11,058 nt of DNA from DRQF01 sp964559135. Lineage in GTDB: Bacteria; Planctomycetota; GCA-002687715; DRQF01. The stretch's first letter is position 1. Each line of letters opens with the position of its first letter. Below the pieces are notes generated by a model. It had not been told where the DNA came from, did no database searches, and saw nothing but the letters and a program-made list of their open reading frames with translations. Shown here in pieces: positions 1 to 7,354 of this stretch. The stretch spans positions 1-11,058 of the forward strand of contig CAZLGG010000127.1 in NCBI GenBank assembly GCA_964559135.1, in the 5' to 3' direction. A program made the position numbers and the translations under genes.

Positions 1-1905
1 CAAGGCCGCGACGATGCCCGCGATGGCGATCTTGCCATAGACTCCGCCGTAGACGTCGACGGTTTCCTGGGGCGGAGGAATGCTGCCCTCCGCGCCGCCT
101 TCGCCAACCCCCGTGAATTGGGCGATGACCGCGGCCAGGAAGTTGGAGAGAGCGGTTGCGAGGAACCAGGACCCCATCACCGTACTCACCAGCCGTTGCG
201 GCGAGAGCTTCGTGACCATGGAGAGCCCCACGGGGGAGAGGCAGAGCTCGCCCGTCGTGTGCAAGAGATAGCCGAGCAGCAGCCACGACATGGAGACCAT
301 GCCCCGGGCATCGGCGTTTTGGGCTCCGAACCACAGCGCTCCGAATCCGAGGCCGAGCTGCAAGAGGCCCAGGGAGAACTTGAATGGGGTACTGGGCTCC
401 CAGCCCCTGGCCGCCAGGAAGCCCCAGAGCCACGTGAAGACCAAACCGAAGATGAGGATGAAAATGGGATTGGCGGACTGGAAGACCGAGGCCTTGATTT
501 CGTTGCCGCCGATGCCCATGCCCACGTTGTCGTCTTGGACCTTCCACGCGGTCGTCTTCGGGCCGTCCCCGTTCTGCGCGGCCTCCCGGAACTCCGTGAG
601 TTCCGTCATGTTGAACAGATGATCGTCCTTCTTGTGTCCTAGTTGTTCCTGGTTGGGTTCGAGTTCGATGACCGAGCCCACCTCACCCGGTTCGACCTGC
701 CGTTCTTCGAAGACCCGGTCGACGTTTCGGTCGGTGAAGTTGTTGATGGAACTTCCAGCCTGCTCGAAGAACGCCCAGAAGAGGAAGGAGAAGAAGGTGA
801 GGACCAAGACGACGTACATCCGCTCCTTGGCCACCTTGTCGAGGCGAAGGGTCTCCTTGAGCAGGAAGGTCAAGGAGCCGATTCCCGCGACGGCGAGGAG
901 CAGGCCCCCCGGCGTACTCATCTGGCCCAGGACGACCGAAGCGATCTCCCCGAAACCGCCCCCCTCCTTCAGCTTCTCGAGCATACTCGAAGGAATGATG
1001 GTGAATTGGCGATTCGCGCTGACCAAAAGGGCGAACAGGGGAACGGCGATCAGGGAACCCAGGTAGATGAGATTGCCCTTCGAGATTCCGGCGAGGCCGG
1101 GCTTCTTCAATTCCTCCGGGTTCGGTGGATGCCCCACATCCTCGGGAATGCCTCCCCGATTGAGGGCCACGGTCGAGATGAGTCCGGCCGCCACCAAGGC
1201 GACGGCGAGGAGACCGTAGATGGAGAGCAGAAGCGCCCCCGAGTTGCGTTGCAGATAGATCATCGTTCCGGACGTGCCGAGGGCGCCCACGAGAACCAGG
1301 AATTGTGCGATGCGCGTCGGTGCCCAGAACACGGCAAGTCCGATCAACATGCCGAGGGTGGCCAAATTGAAGCCGTAGTGCCAGCCGTAGGTTTCTCCGA
1401 TGTAGCCGCAGAGCAAAGGGGCGAGGGCCGCGCCGAGGTTGATCCCCATGTAGAAAATCGTGAACCCGCCGTCACGACGTTCGTCGCCGTGCTTGTACAG
1501 GCCGCCGACGATCGTGGAGATGTTGGGCTTGAAGAAGCCGTTCCCGGCGATCAGCAGGCCCAAGGCCATGAAGAAAGCCAATGAGTTTTCCACCGACATG
1601 AGAAGGTGGCCGGCAGCCATCAAGGCGCCGCCCAGGATCACCGCCTTTCTCTGACCCAGGAGCCGGTCGGCGATCATGCCGCCGAAGAAAGGCGTCATGT
1701 AGACGAGCGCCGTGTACGCTCCATAGACGGCATACGCATCCTTGTCGGGATACCGGAGGAACGTGGCCTTGATCATGTAGAACGTGAGCAAGGCGCGCAT
1801 GCCGTAGTAGGAGAATCTCTCCCACATTTCGGCGAAAAATAGGTTGTAGAGCCCCGTCGGGTGGCCGAACAGGGTGGCCTCTGGCTTCGAGGTGTCTGGG
1901 GTCAT
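1..1905 (-). CDS. POT/PTR2 family proton-dependent oligopeptide transporter, C-terminus cut by window edge
   Basis: An inner-membrane symporter that takes up di- and tripeptides with protons. The open frame covers 635 codons on the minus strand and continues past base 1. The N-terminus carries the PTR2 signature: FFAEMWERFSYYGMR, with the E26-x-x-E29-R30 motif in helix 1. The second signature, GNGFFKPNIS, follows with K126; both are proton/peptide-coupling elements in characterised POTs. FFEQAG (E381) marks helix 7. The last visible residues (YGKIAIAGIVAAL) look like the final helix, so only a short tail should be missing. The start at 1905 is set by GGGAG followed by a six-base spacer on the minus strand. 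Already at 635 residues it is longer than E. coli DtpA (about 500), mainly because of an acidic insertion of roughly 80 residues between helices 7 and 8 (about 390-470), predicted periplasmic. It is divergent from the methyltransferase operon, with no evident functional link. Confidence 0.93.
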   Translation of the reverse strand, partial: MTPDTSKPEATLFGHPTGLYNLFFAEMWERFSYYGMRALLTFYMIKATFLRYPDKDAYAVYGAYTALVYMTPFFGGMIADRLLGQRKAVILGGALMAAGHLLMSVENSLAFFMALGLLIAGNGFFKPNISTIVGGLYKHGDERRDGGFTIFYMGINLGAALAPLLCGYIGETYGWHYGFNLATLGMLIGLAVFWAPTRIAQFLVLVGALGTSGTMIYLQRNSGALLLSIYGLLAVALVAAGLISTVALNRGGIPEDVGHPPNPEELKKPGLAGISKGNLIYLGSLIAVPLFALLVSANRQFTIIPSSMLEKLKEGGGFGEIASVVLGQMSTPGGLLLAVAGIGSLTFLLKETLRLDKVAKERMYVVLVLTFFSFLFWAFFEQAGSSINNFTDRNVDRVFEERQVEPGEVGSVIELEPNQEQLGHKKDDHLFNMTELTEFREAAQNGDGPKTTAWKVQDDNVGMGIGGNEIKASVFQSANPIFILIFGLVFTWLWGFLAARGWEPSTPFKFSLGLLQLGLGFGALWFGAQNADARGMVSMSWLLLGYLLHTTGELCLSPVGLSMVTKLSPQRLVSTVMGSWFLATALSNFLAAVIAQFTGVGEGGAEGSIPPPQETVDVYGGVYGKIAIAGIVAAL

Positions 1906-2144
1906 CCCCTTCTCCCGCTGGTTTGTTCCGCTCGCGGACCATGCCCGTGGGACCATGGCTTGGTCCCGACAATCCGAGAATGAACCCGCATTCACACATC
2001 TGAAGGCGCCCGCTTTTTAACGGAGATGGGGGTCTACGTCCACCGAAACCTGGGAGATGTCGATAGGGATGAGCGGAGGACACCTGGATTCCAACCCCTG
2101 AACGGTTCAAGATGGGCCGATCCTGGCTCATGGGAGAAGCCCGC
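1906..2144. promoter_or_regulatory. Divergent intergenic region between peptide transporter and methyltransferase operon
   Basis: These 239 bases separate two divergent starts and must hold the 5' regions of both. Visible structure: a hairpin GGGACCATGGCTTGGTCCC at 1949-1967 (7-bp stem, 5-base loop), a direct repeat GGACCATG at 1937-1944 and 1950-1957, and a dyad TGAACGGTTCA at 2099-2109. A weak plus-strand promoter could be TTCACA (1991-1996, 5/6 to the -35 consensus) with the T-rich TTTTAA (2015-2020) 18 bases on; the -10 match is poor. I see no convincing minus-strand promoter. An open frame extends the methyltransferase upstream to 2112, but that part has no ribosome-binding site. Confidence 0.45.
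1949..1967. repeat. Perfect inverted repeat (7-bp stem) in the transporter 5' region
   Basis: GGGACCA and TGGTCCC flank a five-base loop, 44 bases upstream of the peptide transporter start. It could form an mRNA hairpin in the transporter leader or be a binding site for a dimeric regulator. The left arm overlaps a second copy of the direct repeat GGACCATG. There is no T-tract, so it is not a typical terminator. Confidence 0.4.
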
Positions 2145-2912
2145 ATGCGATTTGGTGGTTTGCGTCGGTACAGCCTGAAATGGTGGTTTGCGCTTCCGTT
2201 CTCATTGGGCCACATCTACAGGCGCTTGAGTCCGAAAGACCCGGCCATCCAGGGGATGAGCTTCTGGTGGCATGGAGAGCTGCCCCGCCGTCCGGCCGTC
2301 GAGGTCTTCGACCTGGCTGCGGGCTCGGACCTTCGTTTGCTCAATCCGGGCCGCAGGGACCCGAGTACGTCCACCACGCTGTTCGAGGTGACCTGCATCC
2401 TGCTGGGGCTCCGGCAGGTCGAGGCCGAAAAGATCCTCGAAATCGGCACCTTTGACGGCAACACGACGCTCAACCTGGCCGCGAACGTCCCCGATGATGG
2501 GCGCGTCGTGACGGTGGACCTTCCGCTCGAGGGCGACTCCGACCTCGCTCTCCAGGCGGAGGGACGGGAGCGCAACGTCACGGACCGGACAAGAGTGGGC
2601 GAGCAGTTCCAAGGGCGTCCCGAGGCCTCCCGCATTCGGCAGGTTTTCGGCGATTCCGCAACCCTCGAGTGGAACGAATTCGGAGGACCGTTCGACGTCG
2701 TGTTCATCGACGGGTGTCATTCGTACGACTACGTCGTGAGCGATACCGAGCGTGCGCTTCAAGTCCTTCGGCCGGGCGGGCTGTTGCTCTGGCACGACTA
2801 TGCGGAGATGGAGTCCGTCTCGCGGGCCGTCGACTCGTTCCGGGGGCAACTCGATGGACTCTGCGCCCTCGAGGGCACGCGCTTGGCCGCGGGTTTCAAG
2901 AAGGGCGATTGA
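2145..2912 (+). CDS. Class I SAM-dependent methyltransferase (Methyltransf_24-like)
   Basis: A 255-residue Rossmann-fold methyltransferase; substrate unknown. Motif I, binding S-adenosylmethionine, is ILEIGTFDG at 97-105. An acidic residue follows at D125 (VVTVDLP). The FDVVFIDGCHSYDYV stretch (183-197), then LRPGGLLLWHDY (208-219), is the pattern of the Methyltransf_24 group, which acts on hydroxyl groups and is common in glycan and natural-product clusters. I chose ATG at 2145 because GGGAGAAG (2132-2139) precedes it by five bases. The in-frame ATGs at 2112 and 2130 lack such a site. The first 40 residues (basic and aromatic, with RRYSLKWWF) could associate with the membrane but are not a clear transmembrane helix. 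Its stop TGA shares one base with the next gene's ATG (TGATG), so it is the first gene of a coupled operon with the ATP-grasp/phosphatase fusion and the flippase. The methyl acceptor is probably a sugar or sugar-linked intermediate; this is inference from context. Confidence 0.85.
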   Translation: MRFGGLRRYSLKWWFALPFSLGHIYRRLSPKDPAIQGMSFWWHGELPRRPAVEVFDLAAGSDLRLLNPGRRDPSTSTTLFEVTCILLGLRQVEAEKILEIGTFDGNTTLNLAANVPDDGRVVTVDLPLEGDSDLALQAEGRERNVTDRTRVGEQFQGRPEASRIRQVFGDSATLEWNEFGGPFDVVFIDGCHSYDYVVSDTERALQVLRPGGLLLWHDYAEMESVSRAVDSFRGQLDGLCALEGTRLAAGFKKGD

Positions 2913-4669
2913 TGGCGACGCGGAGCGGGCGAGCTCTCGTTCTGGACGGTGACACTCCCGCGGCCCTCGCGTGCCTGCGTTCCCTGGCCCGCGCGGGCGT
3001 CGACGTGGATGTTGCGGCTCCCGTCGCCCACCCGCTGGCAGGCTCCTCCCGATACCGTAATCGCGTCCACCGCTATCCCGATCCGAAAGCTGATCCGGAG
3101 GGTTTCCTCGTCGCCGTCGGTCGGATCGCGAGTGAGCGAAGCATTCGCTACGTCCAACCGGTCACCGACGACACGATGGAGCCCCTCGTCGAAGGGAGAT
3201 CGAGGCTTCCCGATGGCGTGACTCTGGCGGTGCCGTCGTCGGATTCCTACGCGTTGCTCTCCGACAAGGGGCGCACCGCGGCGTTGGCCGAGCGTCTGAA
3301 TATCCCTGTTCCGCAAGGACGGGTCACGAACGATATGGAGGAACTTCGCGCGGCTGCGGACACGTTGGGGTTTCCTCTGGTCCTCAAACCCTTCCGCTCC
3401 GTGGCGGCGCTCGAGGGGGATCTCAGAACGAGCCTTTTCGTCAGGTATGCCGTCCATCCCGAGGATCTCGAAGCGACGGCCAAGCCCCTTCTGCGCTATG
3501 GCCCGGTCGTGGCCCAGGAATACGTGCAGGGAGCGGGTGTCGGCGTGGAGGTCCTCGTGGATCGGGGTGAGGCGGTTTACGTCTTCCAGCACAAACGATT
3601 GCACGAGTGGCCGTTGACGGGGGGCGGCAGCTCCCTCAGGGAAAGCGTCCCCGTCGATCCGGTTCTCGCGAATGAAGCCGCGCGGCTCCTCCGAGCGGCT
3701 GATTTTCACGGCGTAGCCATGGTGGAATTCAAGGTGGACGAGAAGAAGGGGACCCATCATCTGATCGAGGTGAACCCTCGTTTTTGGGGATCACTTCCTC
3801 TGGGGCTGGCGGCGGGCGCCGACTTCCCACGGATGCTCCACGACCTGTTGGTCATGGGGCAAAGGCCCACCGATGAGCCCGCACGGATCGGCGTCCAGTC
3901 GCGTGCATTGACACGGGATGTCTGGTGGCTCATGGAGGTCCTTCGCCGGTCCGATCCGAATCCGCTCATCCGGTGGCCCGGTCGACTCGAATCCGTATGC
4001 GGCTGGTGTTCTCTCCTACTTCCCAAGCGCGTGCTCGACGTGCAGAGCTTTCGCGACCCTCGACCGGGATTCGTCGAGCTGGGGCGACTCATTCGCGACG
4101 TGACGAAGCGGGTGGGCGACCGGAGGGCGCGTCGGCGCGTCCGAAGACGGGCGGAGCGAATGAGGGAGGGAAGAGATCTCGTCGACCGTCGATTGAGGAC
4201 GTCCGGTTGTCTGCTCTTCGTCTGTCACGGGAACATCAACCGGAGTCCGCTCGCAGCGGTGGATCTCGCCCGACGCCTGGAGGGAAGCTCGACCGTGGAG
4301 ATCCTATCCGCGGGATTGCATCCCAAGGGCGGCCGGCCCGCCGACGCGCGGATGGTGGCGCTGGCCGCGGCCCGGGGCGTCCATCTCGGCGCCTGCCGAT
4401 CGACCGTGGTGGACAGGTCCCTCCTCGAGAAGGCCGACCTCGTTTTCGTCATGGATGCGACGCAGGCGCTGCGCGTGGAGGAAATCTTGCCCGGATGCGC
4501 CGGCAAGACGCTGCTCCTCGGGGTCTTTGCGCCGACCGAGGAACCGGTCGAGATCCCCGACCCCTACGGCGGCGACGAGGAGACCTATCGTCGCGCCTTC
4601 GAGGTCGTCACTGCCTGCACGGCGACGATGGCCGGTGTTCTCGGCATCACAGAAGGGTCGCAATGCTGA
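2912..4669 (+). CDS. ATP-grasp ligase fused to low-molecular-weight protein tyrosine phosphatase
   Basis: A 585-residue two-domain protein. Residues 1-400 are a carbamoyl-phosphate-synthase/carboxylate-amine-ligase type ATP-grasp: preATP-grasp strand RALVLDGD (7-14), K119 in SDKGR, K159 in VLKP (nucleotide-binding lysine), AQEYVQG hinge (201-207), a glycine-rich loop at 237-239, E272 and E286/N288 in LIEVNPR (metal ligands). Residues 405-432 are an arginine-rich linker. Residues 434-585 are an LMW-PTP of full family length, with P-loop C438-HGNIN-R444-S and general acid D550 in DPYGG. The usual second P-loop cysteine (CxGNxCRS) is replaced by N443. The ligase should join a carboxylate to an amine using ATP; the phosphatase should remove tyrosine phosphate. 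The start overlaps the methyltransferase stop by one base and has AAGAAGGG six bases upstream; an upstream in-frame extension to 2669 lies inside the methyltransferase and is a shadow. It is followed by the flippase with a seven-base overlap. Substrates of both domains are unknown. Confidence 0.88.
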   Translation: MATRSGRALVLDGDTPAALACLRSLARAGVDVDVAAPVAHPLAGSSRYRNRVHRYPDPKADPEGFLVAVGRIASERSIRYVQPVTDDTMEPLVEGRSRLPDGVTLAVPSSDSYALLSDKGRTAALAERLNIPVPQGRVTNDMEELRAAADTLGFPLVLKPFRSVAALEGDLRTSLFVRYAVHPEDLEATAKPLLRYGPVVAQEYVQGAGVGVEVLVDRGEAVYVFQHKRLHEWPLTGGGSSLRESVPVDPVLANEAARLLRAADFHGVAMVEFKVDEKKGTHHLIEVNPRFWGSLPLGLAAGADFPRMLHDLLVMGQRPTDEPARIGVQSRALTRDVWWLMEVLRRSDPNPLIRWPGRLESVCGWCSLLLPKRVLDVQSFRDPRPGFVELGRLIRDVTKRVGDRRARRRVRRRAERMREGRDLVDRRLRTSGCLLFVCHGNINRSPLAAVDLARRLEGSSTVEILSAGLHPKGGRPADARMVALAAARGVHLGACRSTVVDRSLLEKADLVFVMDATQALRVEEILPGCAGKTLLLGVFAPTEEPVEIPDPYGGDEETYRRAFEVVTACTATMAGVLGITEGSQC

Positions 4670-6078
4670 GGCAGCTTCTCTCCTACACGGCGGTGGCCTT
4701 TCTCGTGCAAATCGTGACGGGCGTCCTCACGAAGCTCGTGGAGCTTTTCGTCGTGGCGGAGATCCTCTCGCAAGCCGAGCTCGGAGCCTATCGCCACTTC
4801 CTGCTGGTTCTCGAGGTGACGGCGGGACTTTTCATCGTGGGCATGGATCACTCGTTGGTGACCTATATTCATGCGCGGGTCGGCAATCTGGGGCGATACC
4901 TCCGTTTCCTCTTCCTTTACGGCGGGACGGTCGCCGCCGTTTTCGGCTTGGCCGCTCTCGCCCTGAAGGGGAGAGTCAGCGCACCCACGATTCTGGCACT
5001 CGTTGCCGTGGGCCCGTTCGTTTTCATGGAATTGGGGAAGATCGTCTTCCGGTCCCGACTCGAAAAGCGGGCGGAATTCGGATTCCTGCTCTTCCAATCG
5101 CTGACGTGGTCTCTCGGGTGTCTCGTCGTCCTGCCCCGGGTGCAGAACGAACTCGTGCCGATCTGGTGCGCTCTCGCGGGGACGATTCCCGGCGCGGTCA
5201 TGATGGCCTGGATCTTTGCCCGGCGGTCTCGGAGGGAGAATGGGGACGGACCCGCCCCTCTTCGTCCCTTCGGCGCCGACTACACCTCGCTGTGGAGGAG
5301 TTGGAGACCGCTGTGGGTGGCGGGGCTCGCGTTTCTCGGCAACCAGCATGTCGTCAACATCGTGGTTGACCGGAGCATGACGCGCGCTGATTTCGGACGA
5401 TGGGGCTTCGTTCTCACGGCCCTCACGCTGCTGCAGCGCCCGCTCCTCATCGTCCAGCGAGCCACTCTCCCGATCTTCTCGGCAGCGAAGGAGCAGATTC
5501 CGGACGGTTTCAGGAAACTCGTCCGCATCAATCTGCTGCTCTTTCCCCTTCTCTGTCTGGGCGTCCTCACCGTATGGCCGTTGATTCTCTCCTATGGAAC
5601 GTTGGGGGAGAAGTACGGGGACACCTGGATCTATCTGGCGCTCCCGGTCGCCGTGATCCCCGTGATGGCTGTCGAATTCCTGGCCGCCACCGCTTCGATG
5701 GCGCTGGGGCATCCCAAGAACAATCGGGATGCCCATGTGCTCACCGTCCTCATCAACGTGCCCTGCTCGATTCTGCTCATCGGGCACTACGGGATTCTCG
5801 GCGCCGCCCTCGCCACGGCTCTCTACGTTGTGATTTTCGCCAGCATGATCTTTCGTTTCGTCGCCAGGGACCTGCCGGATCTGGTCGGTTTCGCGGTGGC
5901 GCGCCTGGCCCCATCGCTCCTCGGGCTCTGGTCCGCCATCTATGCCATGAACGTCTTGGGACGTCCCCAAGTCTGGGGCTGGGTCATGATGCCCGCTTAC
6001 GTGCTCTGGGCGAGAATCGTGGGGCTGTGGTCGCCCTCCCAACTCATTTGGGTTTGGAGGCGGATCCGGCGGCGTTGA
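4663..6078 (+). CDS. Wzx-type oligosaccharide/polysaccharide flippase
   Basis: A 471-residue polytopic inner-membrane protein, probably 12-14 helices, of the MOP superfamily (polysaccharide biosynthesis protein/Wzx). Such proteins flip undecaprenyl-linked glycans across the membrane. Supporting sequence: the N-terminal ILSQAELGAYRHF region after helix 1, a polar-basic cytoplasmic loop around 185-205 (RRSRRENGDG), and the late ALGHPKNNRDAH then LINVPCSILLIGHYGILGAALAT pattern, which is typical of the family before its last helices. The C-terminus is basic (WVWRRIRRR). ATG at 4663 lies seven bases inside the preceding stop region and has GAAGGG (4652-4657) five bases upstream, so translation is likely coupled. 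The same frame is open back to 3925, but that part overlaps the fusion gene and is not coding. It is the last gene of the three-gene unit and tells most about the operon's role, namely export of a lipid-linked glycan. The cargo cannot be read from sequence. Confidence 0.88.
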   Translation: MLRQLLSYTAVAFLVQIVTGVLTKLVELFVVAEILSQAELGAYRHFLLVLEVTAGLFIVGMDHSLVTYIHARVGNLGRYLRFLFLYGGTVAAVFGLAALALKGRVSAPTILALVAVGPFVFMELGKIVFRSRLEKRAEFGFLLFQSLTWSLGCLVVLPRVQNELVPIWCALAGTIPGAVMMAWIFARRSRRENGDGPAPLRPFGADYTSLWRSWRPLWVAGLAFLGNQHVVNIVVDRSMTRADFGRWGFVLTALTLLQRPLLIVQRATLPIFSAAKEQIPDGFRKLVRINLLLFPLLCLGVLTVWPLILSYGTLGEKYGDTWIYLALPVAVIPVMAVEFLAATASMALGHPKNNRDAHVLTVLINVPCSILLIGHYGILGAALATALYVVIFASMIFRFVARDLPDLVGFAVARLAPSLLGLWSAIYAMNVLGRPQVWGWVMMPAYVLWARIVGLWSPSQLIWVWRRIRRR

Positions 6079-6267
6079 AGGGACTTGGGGCGAGGATGCT
6101 GGTTTTTCGTAGAGGCGGAACTCCAGCACCGCAGCCCGCTTAGGAAAGGGAAAATCTTGCCGAGAGAGGGGGCTGATCGTTAGATTCCTCCATCGGGACG
6201 TCGGGCCCCCACGTTGTTGCCCCCGGCGTCCTTCGATGAACACCTCAATCCCAGGAGTGCGAGCCCC
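6079..6267 (+). promoter_or_regulatory. fbaB: fbaB leader region with candidate promoter
   Basis: This is the gap between the flippase stop and the aldolase start. A candidate sigma-70-like promoter is TTGCCG (6157-6162, 4/6) with TAGATT (6181-6186, 4/6) at an 18-base spacing, which would place the transcript start near 6192. A strong stem-loop (6191-6238) would then form the very 5' end of the mRNA. The Shine-Dalgarno AGGAG is at 6253-6257. A weak hairpin, TGCTGG/CCAGCA (6097-6102 and 6123-6128, 20-base loop), might help end the upstream operon. Confidence 0.4.
6191..6238 (+). repeat. Strong stem-loop in the fbaB 5' leader
   Basis: CATCG plus GGACGTCGGG (6191-6205) pairs with CCCGGCGTCC (6222-6231) and CGATG (6234-6238). 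This gives 15 base pairs including one G-T wobble, a two-base TT bulge at 6232-6233 and a 16-base loop. It lies 29 bases upstream of the fbaB ATG. No T-tract follows it, so I read it as a leader structure (mRNA stability or control) rather than an intrinsic terminator, although read-through termination of the flippase operon is not excluded. Confidence 0.6.
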
Positions 6268-7320
6268 ATGTACGGCAAGATTCAGGATATCCTGGCCGAC
6301 CAAGCCGAAAACTTGCTCGGTCACGTGTGCAAGACGGTCACGAAGGACCATCTCCACGCCCCCGGTCCCGACTTCGTGGAACGGGTTCATCTTTCCAGCG
6401 ATCGTCCCGTGCCCGTTCTTCGAAACCTCCAGACTCTCTTCGATCACGGTCGACTGGCAGGGACGGGTTACGTGTCCATCCTTCCCGTCGACCAGGGCAT
6501 CGAACACTCTGCGGCCGCGTCGTTCGCTCCCAACCCGGCGTTTTTCGATCCCGAGAACATCGTCAAGCTCGCCATCGAAGGCGGCTGCAACGCCGTCGCC
6601 TCGACGCTCGGCGTTCTCGGAGCCGTTTCCAGGCGCTATGCTCACCGCATCCCTTTCATCCTGAAGTTCAACCACAACGAGCTGCTCACCACCCCGAACA
6701 CGTTCAACCAGATTCCGTTCGCGAGTATCGATCAAGCCTTCGAGATGGGAGCGGTCGGAGTCGGTGCCACGATCTATTTCGGCTCTGCGGAGTCCGACCG
6801 CCAGATCGTGGAGGTCTCTCGTGCCTTCCAGCGAGCCCATGAGTTGGGGATGTTCACGGTCCTGTGGTGCTACCTGAGGAACCCTCTTTTCAAAAAGGAC
6901 GGCGTGGATTACCACGCCTCCGCCGACTTGACCGGACAGGCGAATCACTTGGGCGTCACCATCGAGGCGGACATCGTGAAGCAGAAACTGCCCACGAACA
7001 ACGGAGGTTTCACCGCCGTCGGAACCGGAAAGACAAGTCCGCTCGTCTACGACGAGCTCACCACCGATCACCCCATCGATCTGTGCCGTTGGCAGGTCGT
7101 CAACAGCTATTGCGGCCGAGCCGGCCTCATCAATTCGGGCGGAGCGTCCGGAACGAACGATCTGCAGGACGCCGTCGTGACGGCCGTCGTCAACAAACGC
7201 GCCGGCGGCATGGGACTGATCTCCGGTCGGAAGGCGTTTCAAAAGCCCATCGACGAAGGCGTCCAGCTCTTGAATGCCATTCAAGACGTCTATCTTTGCC
7301 AAGACATCGGTCTCGCGTGA
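6268..7320 (+). CDS. fbaB: Class I fructose-bisphosphate aldolase, FbaB/DhnA type
   Basis: Cleaves fructose 1,6-bisphosphate reversibly to glyceraldehyde 3-phosphate and dihydroxyacetone phosphate in glycolysis and gluconeogenesis, through a Schiff base without a metal. From ATG at 6268 the protein has 350 residues, the length I recall for E. coli FbaB. It matches that protein along its whole length: VLRNLQTLFDHGRLAGTGY, SILPVDQGIEHSA, SRRYAHRIPF, KFNHNELL, GAVGVGATIYFGS, FKKDGVDYH, DLTGQANHLG, GRAGLINSGG and NKRAGGMGL. The Schiff-base lysine is expected at K238 in ADIVKQK. An in-frame ATG at 6214 sits in the loop of the leader hairpin and would add 18 residues without family counterpart; AGGAG ten bases before 6268 supports the later start. 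It probably has its own promoter and is followed at once by a 9-bp hairpin. I see nothing linking it mechanistically to the glycan operon upstream. Confidence 0.96.
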   Translation: MYGKIQDILADQAENLLGHVCKTVTKDHLHAPGPDFVERVHLSSDRPVPVLRNLQTLFDHGRLAGTGYVSILPVDQGIEHSAAASFAPNPAFFDPENIVKLAIEGGCNAVASTLGVLGAVSRRYAHRIPFILKFNHNELLTTPNTFNQIPFASIDQAFEMGAVGVGATIYFGSAESDRQIVEVSRAFQRAHELGMFTVLWCYLRNPLFKKDGVDYHASADLTGQANHLGVTIEADIVKQKLPTNNGGFTAVGTGKTSPLVYDELTTDHPIDLCRWQVVNSYCGRAGLINSGGASGTNDLQDAVVTAVVNKRAGGMGLISGRKAFQKPIDEGVQLLNAIQDVYLCQDIGLA

Positions 7321-7328
7321 TCGTCAAT

Positions 7329-7354
7329 AGCCCAAGACCGCGCCATCTTGGGCT
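7329..7354 (+). terminator. Hairpin after fbaB, possible terminator
   Basis: AGCCCAAGA and TCTTGGGCT form a perfect 9-bp stem with an eight-base loop, starting nine bases after the fbaB stop codon. The following bases TTCAATTCCCCC lack a real T-tract, so it may be a weak terminator or a 3'-end stabilising stem. It also lies only 28 bases before the next start codon. Confidence 0.55.

Noticed and set aside
118..1584. Two long plus-strand open frames across the left end
   Set aside because: They are in register opposite the POT transporter, whose signature motifs are unmistakable on the minus strand. Their products are E/R/Q-rich and featureless.
1472..2215. Minus-strand open frame of 247 codons near the transporter start
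   Set aside because: It is out of frame with the POT gene, and it covers both the intergenic region and the N-terminal part of the methyltransferase gene.
2669..2911. Upstream extension of the ATP-grasp gene
   Set aside because: It overlaps the conserved C-terminal half of the methyltransferase, gives an Arg-rich product, and the coupled ATG at 2912 with AAGAAGGG explains the start.
3925..4662. Upstream extension of the flippase gene
   Set aside because: It lies wholly inside the ATP-grasp/phosphatase gene in another frame. The hydrophobic protein begins at 4663, which has its own ribosome site.
6191..6238. The fbaB leader stem-loop as an intrinsic terminator of the flippase operon
   Set aside because: No T-tract follows (AACACCTCAAT), and the position fits a leader element better; kept as a repeat instead.
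4585..7302. Minus-strand open frame of 905 codons opposite the flippase and fbaB
   Set aside because: Both sense genes share one frame, and the antisense frame is in exact codon register with them. Antisense stops would need TTA, CTA or TCA in the sense strand, which are rare in this GC-rich DNA. The translation is low-complexity and charged, with no domain.
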